Counted from the first letter of the stretch, positions 18,436 through 27,633 are shown. The stretch is DNA of 64,000 nucleotides from Pseudomonas sp. ATCC PTA-122608 (GCF_001952855.1 NZ_LPNO01000035.1:103069-167068); one strand, 5' to 3'. Program-made: numbers and translations. The notes: generated by a model from the letters alone, not told the origin.

Positions 18436-19575
18436 ATGAAGGCGCTTACGCCCGGAGCAAACACCGCTATTTCAGGTGTAAAGACTGCATGGACACTCGA
18501 CTCCGGTAACGCCACCGCCTTCGGTGAGTACGCTGCCGTCGCATTGCTCCCCGTCACCGAGAAGCGCCTGCCAACAGGCGATCCGGCGCTGTTTCAAATC
18601 ACCCAGAAGTGGATGGAGTGGAGCGGCAAGCAAGCCTCGATCGGTTGTTCCCTTGATTTGTCCGCGTTGCCTGGCGGCAGTGAAGGGGTGTTGCTGGTCG
18701 TTTACACCTTTGGCGCCGCAGGCCCTGTCAGTGAACTCAAAGAGTTGCGTCTTCAGGTCGACAATCAGGTCGAGTTGCACCTGGATTTGCGTAACAACGG
18801 CGAATCGGCCATTGTCATCGGCGAGTTTTACAAGCGTAACGATCAGTGGAAGTTCCGCGCGCTCGCCGAAGGTTCCGCCTATGGCCTCGCCGCGATGGGG
18901 CGACGCATGGGCATTAGCATCGACGACGCACACCCAAACCGCCGCCCTTATTCCGGCGACTCTCCAAGAAACCGTGGTTCTGCAACGGGCACCGGTTTTG
19001 CCGTTTCACCCAGTCACGTCATGACATGCGCCCACGTAATCGAGGGCATGCAGGAACTGCACATTTCTTCTTTTGCCGGCCGTTACCGCGCGGAAGTGGT
19101 CGTGGTCGATCAACGTAACGATATCGCGCTGTTGCGGGTCCAGGACTGCCCGACGTTATCGCCCGTGCTCTTCAAGGACGGCGCCGGTTGTGCCCTGGGC
19201 GAATCAGTGATTGCACTGGGTTTTCCAATGGCGGGCCTGGCCGGAGGTGGTGTGCATGTCACTCAGGGAGGCGTGTCGAGTTTGTTCGGGCTGCACAACG
19301 ATTCCAGTTTGCTGCAATTCACCGCAGCGATTCAGCCCGGGTCCAGTGGCAGCCCGTTGTTCGATACCAGCGGCGGGGTTATCGCCATGGTGACGTCTAC
19401 TTTGCCGGACGCGCAAAACATGAACTTTGCCGTCAAGGCCGGCCTGCTCCTGGCCTTCCTGGATGCCTGCCAGGTATCACCTTCCAAATCTCCAACGGGC
19501 CGAACGTATTCGACCTCGGAAATGGCCCGTGAAGCTCAATCCTCGCTTTGGCGGATTGAAGCCAGAAACCCGTAG
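18436..19575 (+). CDS. TerD-like domain fused to a trypsin-like serine protease
   Basis: Two parts are clear in this 379-residue protein. Residues 1-165 resemble a TerD-type domain, ending in ESAIVIGEFYKRNDQWKFRALAEGSAYGL, the signature TerD C-terminal block. The acidic calcium motifs of TerD/TerE are missing. Residues 185-345 are a trypsin/DegP-fold protease with a complete triad: His200 in TCAHV, Asp229 in RNDIALL and Ser304 in GSSGSP, plus VIALGFPM and FAVKAG, usual in cytosolic HtrA-like domains. No signal peptide or PDZ domain is seen, so it should be cytosolic. GGAAGG precedes the ATG by 5 bases. A protease tethered to a Ter domain could be released or directed by Ter complexes under stress; that role is inference. 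Confidence 0.85.
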   Translation: MKALTPGANTAISGVKTAWTLDSGNATAFGEYAAVALLPVTEKRLPTGDPALFQITQKWMEWSGKQASIGCSLDLSALPGGSEGVLLVVYTFGAAGPVSELKELRLQVDNQVELHLDLRNNGESAIVIGEFYKRNDQWKFRALAEGSAYGLAAMGRRMGISIDDAHPNRRPYSGDSPRNRGSATGTGFAVSPSHVMTCAHVIEGMQELHISSFAGRYRAEVVVVDQRNDIALLRVQDCPTLSPVLFKDGAGCALGESVIALGFPMAGLAGGGVHVTQGGVSSLFGLHNDSSLLQFTAAIQPGSSGSPLFDTSGGVIAMVTSTLPDAQNMNFAVKAGLLLAFLDACQVSPSKSPTGRTYSTSEMAREAQSSLWRIEARNP

Positions 19576-19644
19576 AGGCACCCGGTTTGAAGAAAAAGTG
19601 AGGGGCATTGCACTCACTAAACGCCTCTTTTAGGAATGTCGTAC

Positions 19645-20781
19645 ATGGAATCCGCAGCAGTAAAAACATCGACACGCCGACTCAGCGCGCAGCTCAAGCG
19701 CGGGTTGATGGAGGTTGATATAGACCAATCGGCCTTCGAACCCGAATCACTATTCGGATTCGCGGAACGCCGCAATCCAAAGCGCGCGTTCCTGTTTGTA
19801 TCGCGGGTGTTGGGCAAGCATATCCCTGTGCGCCCATCGGCCATGCAGGCCAGTTACGCAAGTCTCGCCGCGAAGATTCCCGCAGATTTGCCCGGGCCGG
19901 TGCTGGTGATCGGCATGGCCGAAACCGCCGTGGGCCTGGGCGCCGGCGTGCACCGCATGTACAGCAAGACCCGCCAGGACACCGTCTATCTGGTGAGCAC
20001 CCGGCATCCGGTGGGGGATGAAATGTTCGCCCGCTTCGAAGAGGAGCACAGCCACGCCAGCGCGCACTTGATCCATCAGCCAACCGATCCCGCTATCCGC
20101 GAACTGATGCACCAGGCGCGTTCTCTGGTGCTGGTGGACGACGAGGCCTCAACCGGCAAGACGTTTATCAATCTGCACCGGGCGCTGATAGAGGCCGGGC
20201 TGAGCAAGGTCGAGCGGGTGGTGACGTGCGTGCTTACCGATTGGTCCCAAGGGGCCGTGCGCAAGGTTTTGGGCGAGACGGCCGATGAGGTGTCGCTGCT
20301 TCAGGGCACGTACCGCTTCCTTGAAGATGTGAGCGCGCCGCTGCCGCACATGCCGGATGTCGGGGCGGTGGCGGTGGGCGACTGGCCGATTGATCCGCGC
20401 AACGATTGGGGGCGTCTGGGCGTTTGTCATGTGGATGACACGCTTGCAACGGATATTCAGGTGAAGCCGGGCGAACGGATTCTCGTGGTCGGCACCGGGG
20501 AATTCGTGTGGCGCCCGTTCCTGTTGGCCGAGCGCCTTGAACAGGCGGGGGGCGACGTTCATTTCAGCTCCACCACTCGCTCGCCGATTGCCCTGGGGCA
20601 TGAGATCGGCCACGCGTTGTCGTTCTCCGACAACTATGGCCTGGGCATCCCCAATTTTCTTTACAACGTGCGGCCAGGCCAATTCGACCGGGTGTTGATC
20701 TGTAGCGAAACACCTGCCCAGGCAGTTCCGCAATCGTTGATAGACGCATTGAACGCAGAGGTCATCGTCGATGAGCAGTAA
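19645..20781 (+). CDS. Phosphoribosyltransferase-type protein with C-terminal TRSP-like domain (Ter cassette)
   Basis: A 378-residue protein whose N-terminal 250 residues form a type I phosphoribosyltransferase fold. VLVIGMAETAVGLGAGV (near 88) and the PRPP loop LVLVDDEASTGKT (near 161-173) match Ter-operon PRTase_2 proteins. The C-terminal part, from about 285 (GERILVVGTGEFVWRPFLLAERLE) to the end, resembles the TRSP domain that always follows it in this family. The preferred start is the ATG at 19645, 9 bases after TAGGA; the ATG at 19636 abuts that site. It overlaps the HAD gene by 11 bases. The reaction is presumably transfer of ribose 5-phosphate to an unidentified base or base-like acceptor. 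Confidence 0.85.
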   Translation: MESAAVKTSTRRLSAQLKRGLMEVDIDQSAFEPESLFGFAERRNPKRAFLFVSRVLGKHIPVRPSAMQASYASLAAKIPADLPGPVLVIGMAETAVGLGAGVHRMYSKTRQDTVYLVSTRHPVGDEMFARFEEEHSHASAHLIHQPTDPAIRELMHQARSLVLVDDEASTGKTFINLHRALIEAGLSKVERVVTCVLTDWSQGAVRKVLGETADEVSLLQGTYRFLEDVSAPLPHMPDVGAVAVGDWPIDPRNDWGRLGVCHVDDTLATDIQVKPGERILVVGTGEFVWRPFLLAERLEQAGGDVHFSSTTRSPIALGHEIGHALSFSDNYGLGIPNFLYNVRPGQFDRVLICSETPAQAVPQSLIDALNAEVIVDEQ

Positions 20782-21529
20782 GCGCCCCCTGATCCTCATA
20801 GACCTGGATGACACGTTGTTCCAGACGGCACGCAAGATGGCCGAAGGCAGTGCCCGGCATACGGCGACGCTGGATGTCGATGGGCAGCCCAACGGTTACA
20901 TGAGTGCCGTGCAGAAAACGTTTGTGGAGTGGCTGCTGGAATCGGCCGATGTGGTTCCGGTCACCGCGCGCAGCGTGGAAGCTTACAGCCGCGTGCAATT
21001 GCCCTTTGTCGCAGGGGCAGTGTGCTCCCACGGCGGGGTGATTCTTCAGCCCGATGGGACGTTGGACCGGGATTGGCATGGGCAGATGACTGAGGTGCTC
21101 GCCGCCTATCAAAGCCGTTTGCCTGCGCTCAGCGCGGCAACCTTGGCGATCGGCGAGGAAATGGGCTTTTCCCTGCGCGGCTGGGTGGTCGAAGAGCAAG
21201 GCCTGCTTAACTACGTGGTGACCAAGCACAACGAGTCCGACGACTCGGTGCTGCAGAAGGTACTGGCAGAAGTCCAGGCCCGCGGCCTTGTGGAAGGCAT
21301 GCATATTCACGGCAACGGTAACAACCTCGCGTTCCTGCCCAATGGCCTGGCCAAGCGCCATGCGGTCCAGGAACTGCTGCGTCGAGACCGTGCCGCTCAC
21401 GGCGAACGCCCGGTGTTGGGGTTTGGCGACAGCGTGACTGACCTGGGTTTTATGAACGAATGCAACTTCTGGGCAACGCCGGCCAATAGCCAACTGGCAA
21501 AAGTCGTGGAGGCGATGATCCATGCGTGA
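20771..21529 (+). CDS. HAD-superfamily phosphatase of the Ter cassette
   Basis: 252 residues with the HAD motif I DLDDTLF near residues 11-17 (Asp nucleophile and acid/base Asp two residues on) and motif IV LGFGDSVTDLGFM near 217-229. The large cap between them is of the sucrose-phosphatase/Cof style. It probably removes a phosphate from a sugar-phosphate or nucleotide intermediate made by the neighbouring phosphoribosyltransferases. It overlaps both neighbours (11 and 8 bases), so these genes are co-translated. Confidence 0.85.
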   Translation: MSSKRPLILIDLDDTLFQTARKMAEGSARHTATLDVDGQPNGYMSAVQKTFVEWLLESADVVPVTARSVEAYSRVQLPFVAGAVCSHGGVILQPDGTLDRDWHGQMTEVLAAYQSRLPALSAATLAIGEEMGFSLRGWVVEEQGLLNYVVTKHNESDDSVLQKVLAEVQARGLVEGMHIHGNGNNLAFLPNGLAKRHAVQELLRRDRAAHGERPVLGFGDSVTDLGFMNECNFWATPANSQLAKVVEAMIHA

Positions 21530-22616
21530 TGCCTTCGCCCATCTGACAACGGTCGGTAGCGGGAGCTACCAGGCCGACGACGTGCTCTTCCTGCTGCAGC
21601 CCGTCGAGATTGAAGTGACGGATGTCCATGAAAAAGAGCGCCTGATCCAGACCAAACAAAAGCATTACTCGGAGATGATCAGCCAGGAGTCGGCGCCTAC
21701 CGAGGTGCACAAAGAGCTGTACCAGCGGGCCATGCAGCAAAACGCGGGCAGGATGGCCAGCGACGTTCAGTCCTTGGCCCTGGCCCTGGACCAGGCTTGC
21801 AAGGGGCCATCGATTGCGCTCGTGTCGTTCGTTCGCGCGGGCCTTCCCTTGGGCGTGCTGCTGCTCCGGGCGCTGCTCGATCTAGGGCGTGATGCCCATC
21901 ATTACGGCATCAGTATCGTGCGTGACCGTGGCATCGACAAAGTTGCCCTGGAAGCCGTGATCGCCGCTCATGGCGCCGAAAACATTGTGTTCGTGGATGG
22001 TTGGACCGGAAAGGGCGCAATCTCCGGCGAGATCCAGCGTAGCCTCAACGGCGATGCGCGGTTCCCGGAGCAGCCACGCCTTGTGGTGCTCGCCGATCCA
22101 TGCGGGCGCGCCTGGCTGGCGGCTTCCGCTGAAGACTGGGTGATTCCATCGGGCATTTTGGGTGCCACGGTTTCCGGCCTGGTCTCGCGCTCCATCTGGC
22201 CCGCCGAGGGTGGGTTGCATGGGTGCGTGGTCTACGACCACCTGAATGAACACGATGTGACCCGCGATTTTGTGAACCAGATTGAAACCGTGCGCCGGGC
22301 ATTGCCTGCCGTCGCGCCCGCGTCTGCATGGACGCAAGCGCAGCGCACTGAGTTGCAGTCGGCGGCGCTGGACGTGATCGACGTAATCGCCAAGCGTTTT
22401 GGCATTACCAATTTGAACCGGGTAAAACCTGGTATCGCCGAGGCTACCCGTGCCGTATTGCGCCGAGTGCCGGACCACGTGCTGGTGCGTGATCGCAGCG
22501 ATCCGGACGTCCAACTGCTGATGCACCTGACCGAGCGGGCCGGTGTGACGGTTGAGGAAGTGGGGGCGGCCCTTGGCCCCTACCGTGCAGTGACCGTCAT
22601 CCGGAGCTTGAGCTGA
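21522..22616 (+). CDS. StiP / PRTase_1-type protein with C-terminal Pelota-like RNA-binding domain
   Basis: 364 residues. The N-terminal part starts with the block GSGSYQADDVLFLLQPVEIEVTDV and continues through PSIALVSFVRAGLPLGVLLLRAL near 88-110 and NIVFVDGWTGKGAI near 155-168, typical of the Ter-operon family described both as PRTase_1 and as cysteine protease StiP. The last 75 residues (LNRVKPGIAEATRAVLRRVP...PYRAVTVIR) match the Pelota-type domain that ends these proteins. Whether it acts as a transferase or a protease is unresolved. The stop codon overlaps the next start (TGATG). Confidence 0.8.
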   Translation: MRDAFAHLTTVGSGSYQADDVLFLLQPVEIEVTDVHEKERLIQTKQKHYSEMISQESAPTEVHKELYQRAMQQNAGRMASDVQSLALALDQACKGPSIALVSFVRAGLPLGVLLLRALLDLGRDAHHYGISIVRDRGIDKVALEAVIAAHGAENIVFVDGWTGKGAISGEIQRSLNGDARFPEQPRLVVLADPCGRAWLAASAEDWVIPSGILGATVSGLVSRSIWPAEGGLHGCVVYDHLNEHDVTRDFVNQIETVRRALPAVAPASAWTQAQRTELQSAALDVIDVIAKRFGITNLNRVKPGIAEATRAVLRRVPDHVLVRDRSDPDVQLLMHLTERAGVTVEEVGAALGPYRAVTVIRSLS

Positions 22617-23566
22617 TGAAGAAAATATCGCCTTACGCCCTGGGTGCCACGCTCTACATGCCGGCCACCCGTGAGGACATTCTCGAGGTAGTGTTTCGCA
22701 AGAAGCTGCCTCAACTGCGCTCTATGGTGGTGTGCCTTGAGGACGCGGTTGCCGAAATCGACGTCGACACCGCCCTGCGCAATCTCCATCGGTTGTTGAG
22801 CGCCATTGAGCAGCAGGGCGGCCGGTCGGAAGACGGGCCGATGCTGTTTGTGCGCCCGCGCGACTGGCAGATGGCGGCGGTGCTGAACGATTGGCCGCTG
22901 ATGGCTCATGTCGATGGCTTTGTCGTGCCCAAATTGAGCCTGTCCAACCTGCGTGCATGGGAGTTGGCGGTTACCAACCCGCATATTCTGCTGATGCCGA
23001 CCCTGGAAACCCGGGAAGTCTTCAATCCGCAGGCAATGGTCGAGCTGGGTATGGCGCTCAACGAAACGCTGGCGCAGCGCATCATTGCGCTGCGCATCGG
23101 CGGCAATGACTTGCTGGGTTGCCTGGGGTTGAGGCGTAACCCGGACATGACGCTGTACAACACGCCCATGGGCTATGTGATCCCGATGTTGGCCGGCGTT
23201 ATGGGCTCCCAAGGGTTTGCCTTGACGGCGCCGGTGTTCGAGCAACTGGCCACGCCGCATCTGCTGCTGGAAGAGCTGGGCCTTGATATTGCCCATGGTT
23301 TGGTGGGTAAGACGGCGATTCACCCGAGCCAGATCAACACTATCCAGGACAGCCTGCGTGTCAGTGTTGAGGATTTAAATTGTGCCAAATTAATGCTGAA
23401 CGAGATCGCGCCCGCTGTTTTCAAACACAATGACGCAATGTGCGAACCAGCGACTCATCTCAAATGGGCGACCAACATCCTTGAGCGTGCCAAATGGCAT
23501 GGCGTCAGGCATGTCGAAACCAGCCACACCGAACAACCGATTCGTCTCGCCGAGGCCGGCCGATGA
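22616..23566 (+). CDS. CitE-like / HpcH-HpaI aldolase-type C-C bond lyase of the Ter cassette
   Basis: 316 residues with a TIM-barrel lyase layout: YMPATREDI near 14-22, the acidic MVVCLEDAV near 37-45, GFVVPKLS near 100, LMPTLETREVF near 124-134 with the catalytic Glu, ALRIGGNDLLGCLGL near 160 and KTAIHPSQI near 234-242. This matches the C-C_Bond_Lyase found in Ter operons beside the two phosphoribosyltransferases and HAD enzyme. It is expected to cleave or form a carbon-carbon bond on an acyl or keto substrate with Mg2+. It is followed by 102 bases, then the terZ-like gene. Confidence 0.85.
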   Translation: MKKISPYALGATLYMPATREDILEVVFRKKLPQLRSMVVCLEDAVAEIDVDTALRNLHRLLSAIEQQGGRSEDGPMLFVRPRDWQMAAVLNDWPLMAHVDGFVVPKLSLSNLRAWELAVTNPHILLMPTLETREVFNPQAMVELGMALNETLAQRIIALRIGGNDLLGCLGLRRNPDMTLYNTPMGYVIPMLAGVMGSQGFALTAPVFEQLATPHLLLEELGLDIAHGLVGKTAIHPSQINTIQDSLRVSVEDLNCAKLMLNEIAPAVFKHNDAMCEPATHLKWATNILERAKWHGVRHVETSHTEQPIRLAEAGR

Positions 23567-23668
23567 CTCAGGGCATACCTGCTTTTGTCCTGAAGCCAAT
23601 GGCCGCCTGCGTGGCTGAAGACAACAACCGTACACACCAGAAAACGACGATTAACAAGGAGCGTACCG

Positions 23669-24259
23669 ATGGCCCTGACTCTGACTAAAAACCAAACAAT
23701 TTCCCTGGAAAAAACCGCGGGCGGTGGTGGCCTTACAGCGATCAGCCTTGGACTGGGCTGGGATCCGGAGAAAGCCGGGTTCCTGGGTCGGTTGATGGGC
23801 AACAGCGGTGAGATCGACCTGGATGCCTCCTGCATCCTTTTCGATGCAGACCTTCAGCCAGTGGACCTGGTGTGGTTCCGCCAATTGCAATCGCGCGATG
23901 GCTCGATCAAGCATTCCGGCGACAACCGCACCGGCGAAGGCGATGGCGACGATGAAACCATCAACGTTGACCTGCAGCGCCTGCCGGCCACGGTCAAATC
24001 GCTGGTGTTCACCGTGAACAGTTTCACGGGTCAAAACTTCGAAAAAATTGCCAACGCCTACTGCCGTATCGTCAACGCGAGCAACAAGACCGAACTGGCG
24101 CGCTTCAATCTGTCCGAGAAGGGCAGTCATACCGGCGTGGTCATGGCAAGCCTGGTGCGCGAAGCCGGCGGCTGGGAATTCAAGGCTATCGGTCAAGTCA
24201 CCAACGGCCGCACAGCTGACGACCTGGTCAACCTGGCCATCCAGGCAGTACGGCCATGA
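23669..24259 (+). CDS. terZ: TerD-family protein, TerZ-like
   Basis: 196 residues, single TerD domain. The calcium-binding acidic motifs are present: GLGWDPEKAG..GEIDLDASCILFD near 28-57 and HSGDNRTGEGDGDDETI near 80-96. The insertion EKAGFLGRLMGNSG between GWDP and DLDAS distinguishes it from the TerD and TerE copies downstream and fits TerZ. AAGGAG precedes the ATG by 8 bases. Its stop overlaps the start of terA by 4 bases. TerZ-type proteins are cytosolic and part of the multiprotein Ter complexes. Confidence 0.82.
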   Translation: MALTLTKNQTISLEKTAGGGGLTAISLGLGWDPEKAGFLGRLMGNSGEIDLDASCILFDADLQPVDLVWFRQLQSRDGSIKHSGDNRTGEGDGDDETINVDLQRLPATVKSLVFTVNSFTGQNFEKIANAYCRIVNASNKTELARFNLSEKGSHTGVVMASLVREAGGWEFKAIGQVTNGRTADDLVNLAIQAVRP

Positions 24260-25434
24260 CGACCTTGGGGCCAGGCGCAAATGCGCCGGTCGCCACCGGC
24301 CAGGTGCGGGTCGATATCAGCTACTCGGCCATTCCGGGCGCTGATATCGACGTGTCTGCGTTTGTCCTTGGGGCTGCTGGAAAAGTCCGCGGCGACACTG
24401 ATATGTGTTTCTACGGGCAGACCAATGTACTGGGTGGCGCGGTGCAAATGACCGAGTCCTCGGCCGGTCGCGCGGGGTTCACGCTTGACCTGTCGCGCCT
24501 TGAGGCGGCAGTCGAGAAAGTCGCGTTGACCGCAACGATCTATGAGAACAAGGCCAGCTTTGACCGTGTGTCTCATCTCGCACTGACTGTTACCGGCGGC
24601 ATTGAGGCGCAGATCCCCACGGCAGGCATGAAGGAAACCGCACTGATTCTGGGTGAGTTCTATCGTCGCCAGGGTGAATGGAAGTTCCGCTGTGTAGCCC
24701 AGGGTTTTGCAGGTGGCCTGGAGCCGTTGGCCCAGCACTTTGGTGTTGAAGTCGCTGCGCCTGCGCCTGCGCCCGCAGCTCCAACTCCAGCTCCAGCTCC
24801 CGTGCCTGCTCCGGCAGCGGCGCCGAAGCCATCGGTCAGCCTCAGCAAAATTACCCTCGACAAGACTCGCTCGTCGATCAGCCTGGAAAAAACCGCTGAC
24901 GGCTTTGGCGAAATCAAGGTCAACCTGAACTGGAACAAAGGCAAGGGTGGTGGCGGTTTCTTCTCGCGTAACAACGCCATTGACCTGGATGTCGGGTGCC
25001 TTTACGAGTTGCAGGACGGTTCCAAGGGCGTCGTTCAGGCGCTGGGCAATTGCTTCGGCGAACTGAATCGTGACCCCTACATTCAGCTCAAAGGTGACGA
25101 CCGTACCGGCGCCGTCAGTGATGGCGAATGGCTGCACATCAACGGTAAACACTGGGGTGAGATTCGGCGGGTCCTGGTGTTCGCATTCATTTATGAAGGC
25201 GCCCCGAACTGGCGGGAAACCGATGGCGTGGTGACTATCCATGTCCCGGGTCAGCCACCTATCGAGGTTCGCCTGAATGAAGAGGGCGGTCGCCTGGGCA
25301 TGTGTGCAATCGCCCTGCTGGAAAACGTCGGTGGCAGCGTCAAGGTGAGCCGCCGCGTTGACTTCCACAAGGGGCATTCGCTGATGGACAAGGCTTACGG
25401 CTGGGGTATGCGCTGGGCGGCAGGTTCCAAGTAA
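24256..25434 (+). CDS. terA: TerA-like protein with two TerD-type domains
   Basis: 392 residues: a degenerate TerD-like domain (about 1-170, with ILGEFYRRQGEWKFRCVAQGFAGG near 133-156), a proline/alanine linker of about 25 residues starting near 172, and a second TerD-like domain (about 196-392, with LSKITLDKTRSSISLEK and KGDDRTGAVSDGEW). Length and two-domain layout are those of TerA. The first domain lacks the acidic calcium motif, the second has a reduced one. It is coupled to terZ by ATGA overlap and followed by terB after 63 bases. Confidence 0.85.
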   Translation: MTTLGPGANAPVATGQVRVDISYSAIPGADIDVSAFVLGAAGKVRGDTDMCFYGQTNVLGGAVQMTESSAGRAGFTLDLSRLEAAVEKVALTATIYENKASFDRVSHLALTVTGGIEAQIPTAGMKETALILGEFYRRQGEWKFRCVAQGFAGGLEPLAQHFGVEVAAPAPAPAAPTPAPAPVPAPAAAPKPSVSLSKITLDKTRSSISLEKTADGFGEIKVNLNWNKGKGGGGFFSRNNAIDLDVGCLYELQDGSKGVVQALGNCFGELNRDPYIQLKGDDRTGAVSDGEWLHINGKHWGEIRRVLVFAFIYEGAPNWRETDGVVTIHVPGQPPIEVRLNEEGGRLGMCAIALLENVGGSVKVSRRVDFHKGHSLMDKAYGWGMRWAAGSK

Positions 25435-25497
25435 CCCTGTTATCCAACTGCAATTGAATACGACGGGCCAGACCGGCCCGCCCTTGAGGTGAACAAC

Positions 25498-25947
25498 ATG
25501 TTGTCATGGCTGAAAACGAATGCGGCGCTTGCCCGCGAAAAGTTGACCACCGAGGTGAGCAAGTTCAAGAACAGGGAGTTCATGGAAGCTGTCGCCAACA
25601 GCTGCGCTATGGTCGCGGCGGCCGATGGTGAAGTCACCTCCGCAGAAAAAACCAAGATGGCGGGGTTCATCAGCAACTCGCCCGAACTGAAAGTGTTCAA
25701 CCTGACCGACGTCATCAAGGTTTTCAACGACGCGTGTGCCAAGTTCGAATTTGACTTCCAGATCGGTCAGGCCGAAGCCCTGAAAAACATCAGCAAGATC
25801 AAAGGCAAGGACGGGGCAGGTCGTTTGCTCGTTCGTGTCGCCTGCGCCATTGGCGCGTCGGACGGTGATTTCGACGAAAAAGAAAAAGCCGTTTGCCGTC
25901 TGATTTGTCTCGAGCTGGGTCTCCCCCCAGCTGACTTTGAACTCTAA
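25498..25947 (+). CDS. terB: Tellurite resistance TerB family protein
   Basis: 149 residues. TerB is an all-helical cytosolic metal-binding protein that associates with TerC at the inner membrane. The two acidic sites VAAADGEVTSAEK (near 36-48) and IGASDGDFDEKEKAV (near 117-131) are visible. I chose the ATG at 25498, which has GAGG 8 bases upstream; the GTG at 25489 overlaps that ribosome site. It ends 12 bases before terC. Confidence 0.92.
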   Translation: MLSWLKTNAALAREKLTTEVSKFKNREFMEAVANSCAMVAAADGEVTSAEKTKMAGFISNSPELKVFNLTDVIKVFNDACAKFEFDFQIGQAEALKNISKIKGKDGAGRLLVRVACAIGASDGDFDEKEKAVCRLICLELGLPPADFEL

Positions 25948-25959
25948 AGGAACATTACT

Positions 25960-26994
25960 GTGGAAGTTAGCCACCTGGGTTTCCCCCCGCTGACCATTGC
26001 CGTGTTTGTAGCATTGGCGATTGGCGCGATGGTACTCGACATGTTTACCCACCGTGGCGACCAGCCCATCAGCCTGGCGCGTGCGTCGGCCTGGTCGATA
26101 TTCTGGATTCTCATCTCGTTCGCTTTTGCAGGATTCCTGTACGTCGAGCACGGTTCTGAAGTCGCCACGCTGTTCATCACCGGCTACGCCCTTGAAAAAG
26201 TGCTGAGCGTGGACAACCTGTTCGTGTTCATGGCGATCTTCGCCTGGTTCAAGGTGCCCAATGGCCTGCGTCATCGCGTGCTGTACTGGGGCATCCTTGG
26301 CGCGATCGTGTTCCGCCTGATCTTCGTCGCCATTGGTACCGGACTGTTGGCCCTGGGGCCTTGGGTCGAAGTGGTCTTCGCCCTGGTCGTCGCCTGGACT
26401 GCCGTCATGATGCTGCGCAGCGGCGGCGATGACGAAGAAGAAGAGGATTACTCCCAACACATGGCTTACCGTTTCGCCAAGAAACTGTTCCCTGTGTGGC
26501 CGAAACTGCACGGTCATGCCTTCTTCGTACGTCGCAAGACCCTGGAAGCCGAACTGACCAAGCCGGAAAACGCCGGGATGTCGTTGGCTGCCAAAGGCGG
26601 TTTGTTCGCGACACCACTGTTCCTCTGCCTGGTGGTGATGGAAGTCTCCGACGTGCTGTTTGCGTTTGACTCTGTCCCGGCAGTTATTGCGGTGAGTCGT
26701 GAGCCATTGATCGTGTTCTCGGCAATGCTCTTCGCCATTCTCGGCCTGCGGACCATGTACTTTGTGCTGGAAGCCCTGAAGCGCTACCTGGTTCACCTGG
26801 AAAAAGCAGTCATCGCACTGCTGTTCTTCATTGCCGTAAAACTTGGCTTGAATGCGACAGACCATATTTTCCATCACGGCTACAACATTGATCCGAACAC
26901 CAGCTTGATCATTGTTGTCGTTGTACTGGCCATCGGTATTTTTGCCAGCGTGCTCTTCCCCCAAAAGGAAGAAGTCGAAGTCGAAAAATCGTAA
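25960..26994 (+). CDS. terC: TerC family integral membrane protein
   Basis: 344 residues with about nine hydrophobic segments, the membrane anchor of the Ter system. GYALEKVLSVDNLFVF (75-90) and FAFDSVPAVIAV (near 233) are the conserved acidic membrane motifs of TerC/Alx proteins, thought to handle divalent cations, Mn2+ or Ca2+. A GTG start at 25960 is 8 bases after AAAGGA. An acidic DDEEEED loop follows near residue 157. The gene lies between terB and terD, as in tellurite clusters. Confidence 0.94.
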   Translation: MEVSHLGFPPLTIAVFVALAIGAMVLDMFTHRGDQPISLARASAWSIFWILISFAFAGFLYVEHGSEVATLFITGYALEKVLSVDNLFVFMAIFAWFKVPNGLRHRVLYWGILGAIVFRLIFVAIGTGLLALGPWVEVVFALVVAWTAVMMLRSGGDDEEEEDYSQHMAYRFAKKLFPVWPKLHGHAFFVRRKTLEAELTKPENAGMSLAAKGGLFATPLFLCLVVMEVSDVLFAFDSVPAVIAVSREPLIVFSAMLFAILGLRTMYFVLEALKRYLVHLEKAVIALLFFIAVKLGLNATDHIFHHGYNIDPNTSLIIVVVVLAIGIFASVLFPQKEEVEVEKS

Positions 26995-27027
26995 TTTCAA
27001 ACAGATTACCCACAAGGAGTTGTACTC

Positions 27028-27603
27028 ATGGCACTGACCCTTCAAAAAGGCGGCAACCTGTCTCTTTCGAAGACCGACCCGACACTGACCAAGATTCTGA
27101 TCGGTCTGGGCTGGGATCCTCGCGCGACTGACGGGACTGAGTTTGACTTGGACGCCAGCGCATTCCTGCTGGGTGCCAACGGCAAAGTACGCAGCGACGC
27201 CGACTTTATTTTCTACAACCAGCTCAAAAGCGCTGACGGTTCCATCGAGCACACTGGCGACAACCGCACCGGTGCCGGCGATGGCGATGATGAAGTACTG
27301 AAAGTTGATCTGAGCCGCGTTCCTGCGGATATCGACAAGATCGCGTTCACCGTTACGATTCACGATGCAGACGCTCGTAAGCAGAATTTCGGTCAGGTCG
27401 GCGGCTCGTTCATTCGCGTCGTAAACGAGATCAGCGGTGCTGAGATTGTTCGTTATGACCTTGCTGAAGATGCCTCTACCGAAACCGCGATGATCTTTGC
27501 CGAGCTTTACCGTAACAACGGCGAGTGGAAATTCCGCGCCGTTGGTTCGGGCTTCGCAGGTGGCCTGAAAGCAGTGGCCAACTCGTACGGCATGAGCTTC
27601 TAA
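27028..27603 (+). CDS. terD: Tellurium resistance protein TerD
   Basis: 191 residues, canonical TerD. GLGWDPRATDGTEFDLDAS (near 27-45) and HTGDNRTGAGDGDDEVL (near 74-90) supply the paired calcium sites, and FAELYRNNGEWKFRAVGSGFAGGL (near 160) is the family C-terminal block. AAGGAG lies upstream of the ATG. It is closely related to terE next door and probably arose by tandem duplication. Confidence 0.93.
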   Translation: MALTLQKGGNLSLSKTDPTLTKILIGLGWDPRATDGTEFDLDASAFLLGANGKVRSDADFIFYNQLKSADGSIEHTGDNRTGAGDGDDEVLKVDLSRVPADIDKIAFTVTIHDADARKQNFGQVGGSFIRVVNEISGAEIVRYDLAEDASTETAMIFAELYRNNGEWKFRAVGSGFAGGLKAVANSYGMSF

Positions 27604-27633
27604 CCCCCCACGTCCAGAACAAGGAAATTAATC

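Noticed and set aside
25504..27363. A 619-codon minus-strand open frame over terB, terC and terD
   Set aside because: It crosses three real genes antisense and has no family motifs.
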